Shown: positions 33,187 to 33,393 of the stretch, one piece after another | Layout: the number at the start of each line of letters is the position of its first letter | How positions within the stretch are numbered: the first letter of the stretch is position 1 | Source of the DNA: Cupriavidus lacunae | GTDB lineage: Bacteria > Pseudomonadota > Gammaproteobacteria > Burkholderiales > Burkholderiaceae | DNA length: 33,393 bases | Assembly: GCF_003353055.1 (NCBI RefSeq) | Contig: NZ_QKWJ01000081.1 | Location: forward strand, 1-33,393 | Reading direction: 5' to 3' | The notes under the pieces: model-generated | The model's database searches: none | Seen by the model: only the letters and a program-made list of their open reading frames with translations | What the model was told of the DNA's origin: nothing | Program-made: the position numbers and the translations under genes

Positions 33187-33393
33187 ATGAGTCCCTACGA
33201 AGCATTCTCAAGCATTGATCTGCGCGCTGGCACCGTGGTCAAGGCAGAGCTGAACGACAAGGCTCGCAACCCGGCCTTCTATGAGGGCAAGGATGTCAAC
33301 CCCCTTCAGTATTGGAGTTCAGGTAGGCATGTCGGGTCGATACGTCTTTTCCTTGCAAGCCATTATTACTTTCCTTCGCGAACTGACGCGGCG
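33187..33393 (+). CDS. CsaA-like tRNA-binding protein, 5' part, possibly interrupted
   Basis: The frame opens at ATG 33187 behind GGAAGTA and runs off the window. Residues 1-31 (MSPYEAFSSIDLRAGTVVKA, then ELNDKARNPAF) match the start of CsaA-type export-related tRNA-binding (OB-fold) proteins. From residue 32 (about 33280) the expected IDFG and SSAQIT motifs do not appear, and the reading is unlike any CsaA. Either a mobile element or rearrangement joins here, or this member is divergent. No stop codon is reached before the edge. The family match of the first 31 residues is clear; the interruption is inferred. Confidence 0.6.
   Translation, partial: MSPYEAFSSIDLRAGTVVKAELNDKARNPAFYEGKDVNPLQYWSSGRHVGSIRLFLASHYYFPSRTDAA

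Overview
The window looks like chromosomal or megaplasmid DNA of a high-GC betaproteobacterium of the Burkholderiales, most like Cupriavidus or Ralstonia. This is inferred from the two Bug/TctC-type periplasmic receptors, the Burkholderia-type general porin, the GcvA-like LysR regulator and the overall codon usage. No rRNA, tRNA or CRISPR array was seen.

Region A (about 370-15740) is an aromatic or ring-compound catabolic cluster. One transcription unit runs VOC/extradiol-type protein, C-C hydrolase, a second hydrolase that has lost its whole catalytic triad, Bug receptor, MmgE/PrpD protein, second Bug receptor, HpaH-type hydratase, HpaI-type aldolase and GabD-type semialdehyde dehydrogenase, and ends in a hairpin terminator. 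A LysR gene on the minus strand faces a second unit: an acyl-CoA-dehydrogenase-fold flavin monooxygenase (HsaA / C2-HPAH type), its flavin reductase with a C-terminal MarR-like domain (C1-HPAH type), a second-copy RibF protein and a porin. The two units are each preceded by nearly the same 72-bp promoter module (373-444 and 11029-11100; 51 of 72 positions identical without gaps). Each copy carries a T-N11-A LysR box centred about 63 bp before the likely transcription start, so the divergent LysR protein probably controls both halves of the pathway. The expected flow is hydroxylation, ring opening, C-C hydrolysis, hydration, aldol cleavage to pyruvate plus a semialdehyde, and oxidation of the semialdehyde. 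The actual substrate cannot be read from the sequence.

Region B (about 15740-21680) holds an MFS exporter, a small unknown gene, a frameshifted minus-strand remnant of a probable periplasmic protein, and an isolated BBE-type FAD-linked oxidoreductase between stretches of gene-free DNA.

Region C (21685-25915) is a tightly packed operon: an exported GAF-domain protein, a DMT-family permease, a binuclear-metal amidohydrolase and a CobW/COG0523 GTPase. Three of its four genes are linked by overlaps or very short gaps.

Region D (26385-33393) has a minus-strand pair, an orphan ABC-type substrate-binding protein and an MHS-type MFS permease, ending at a strong terminator. It is divergent from a GabT-like aminotransferase, a HAD hydrolase and a PucR-family regulator. 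At the right edge a CsaA-like tRNA-binding gene starts normally but loses its similarity after about 31 codons, suggesting a junction there.
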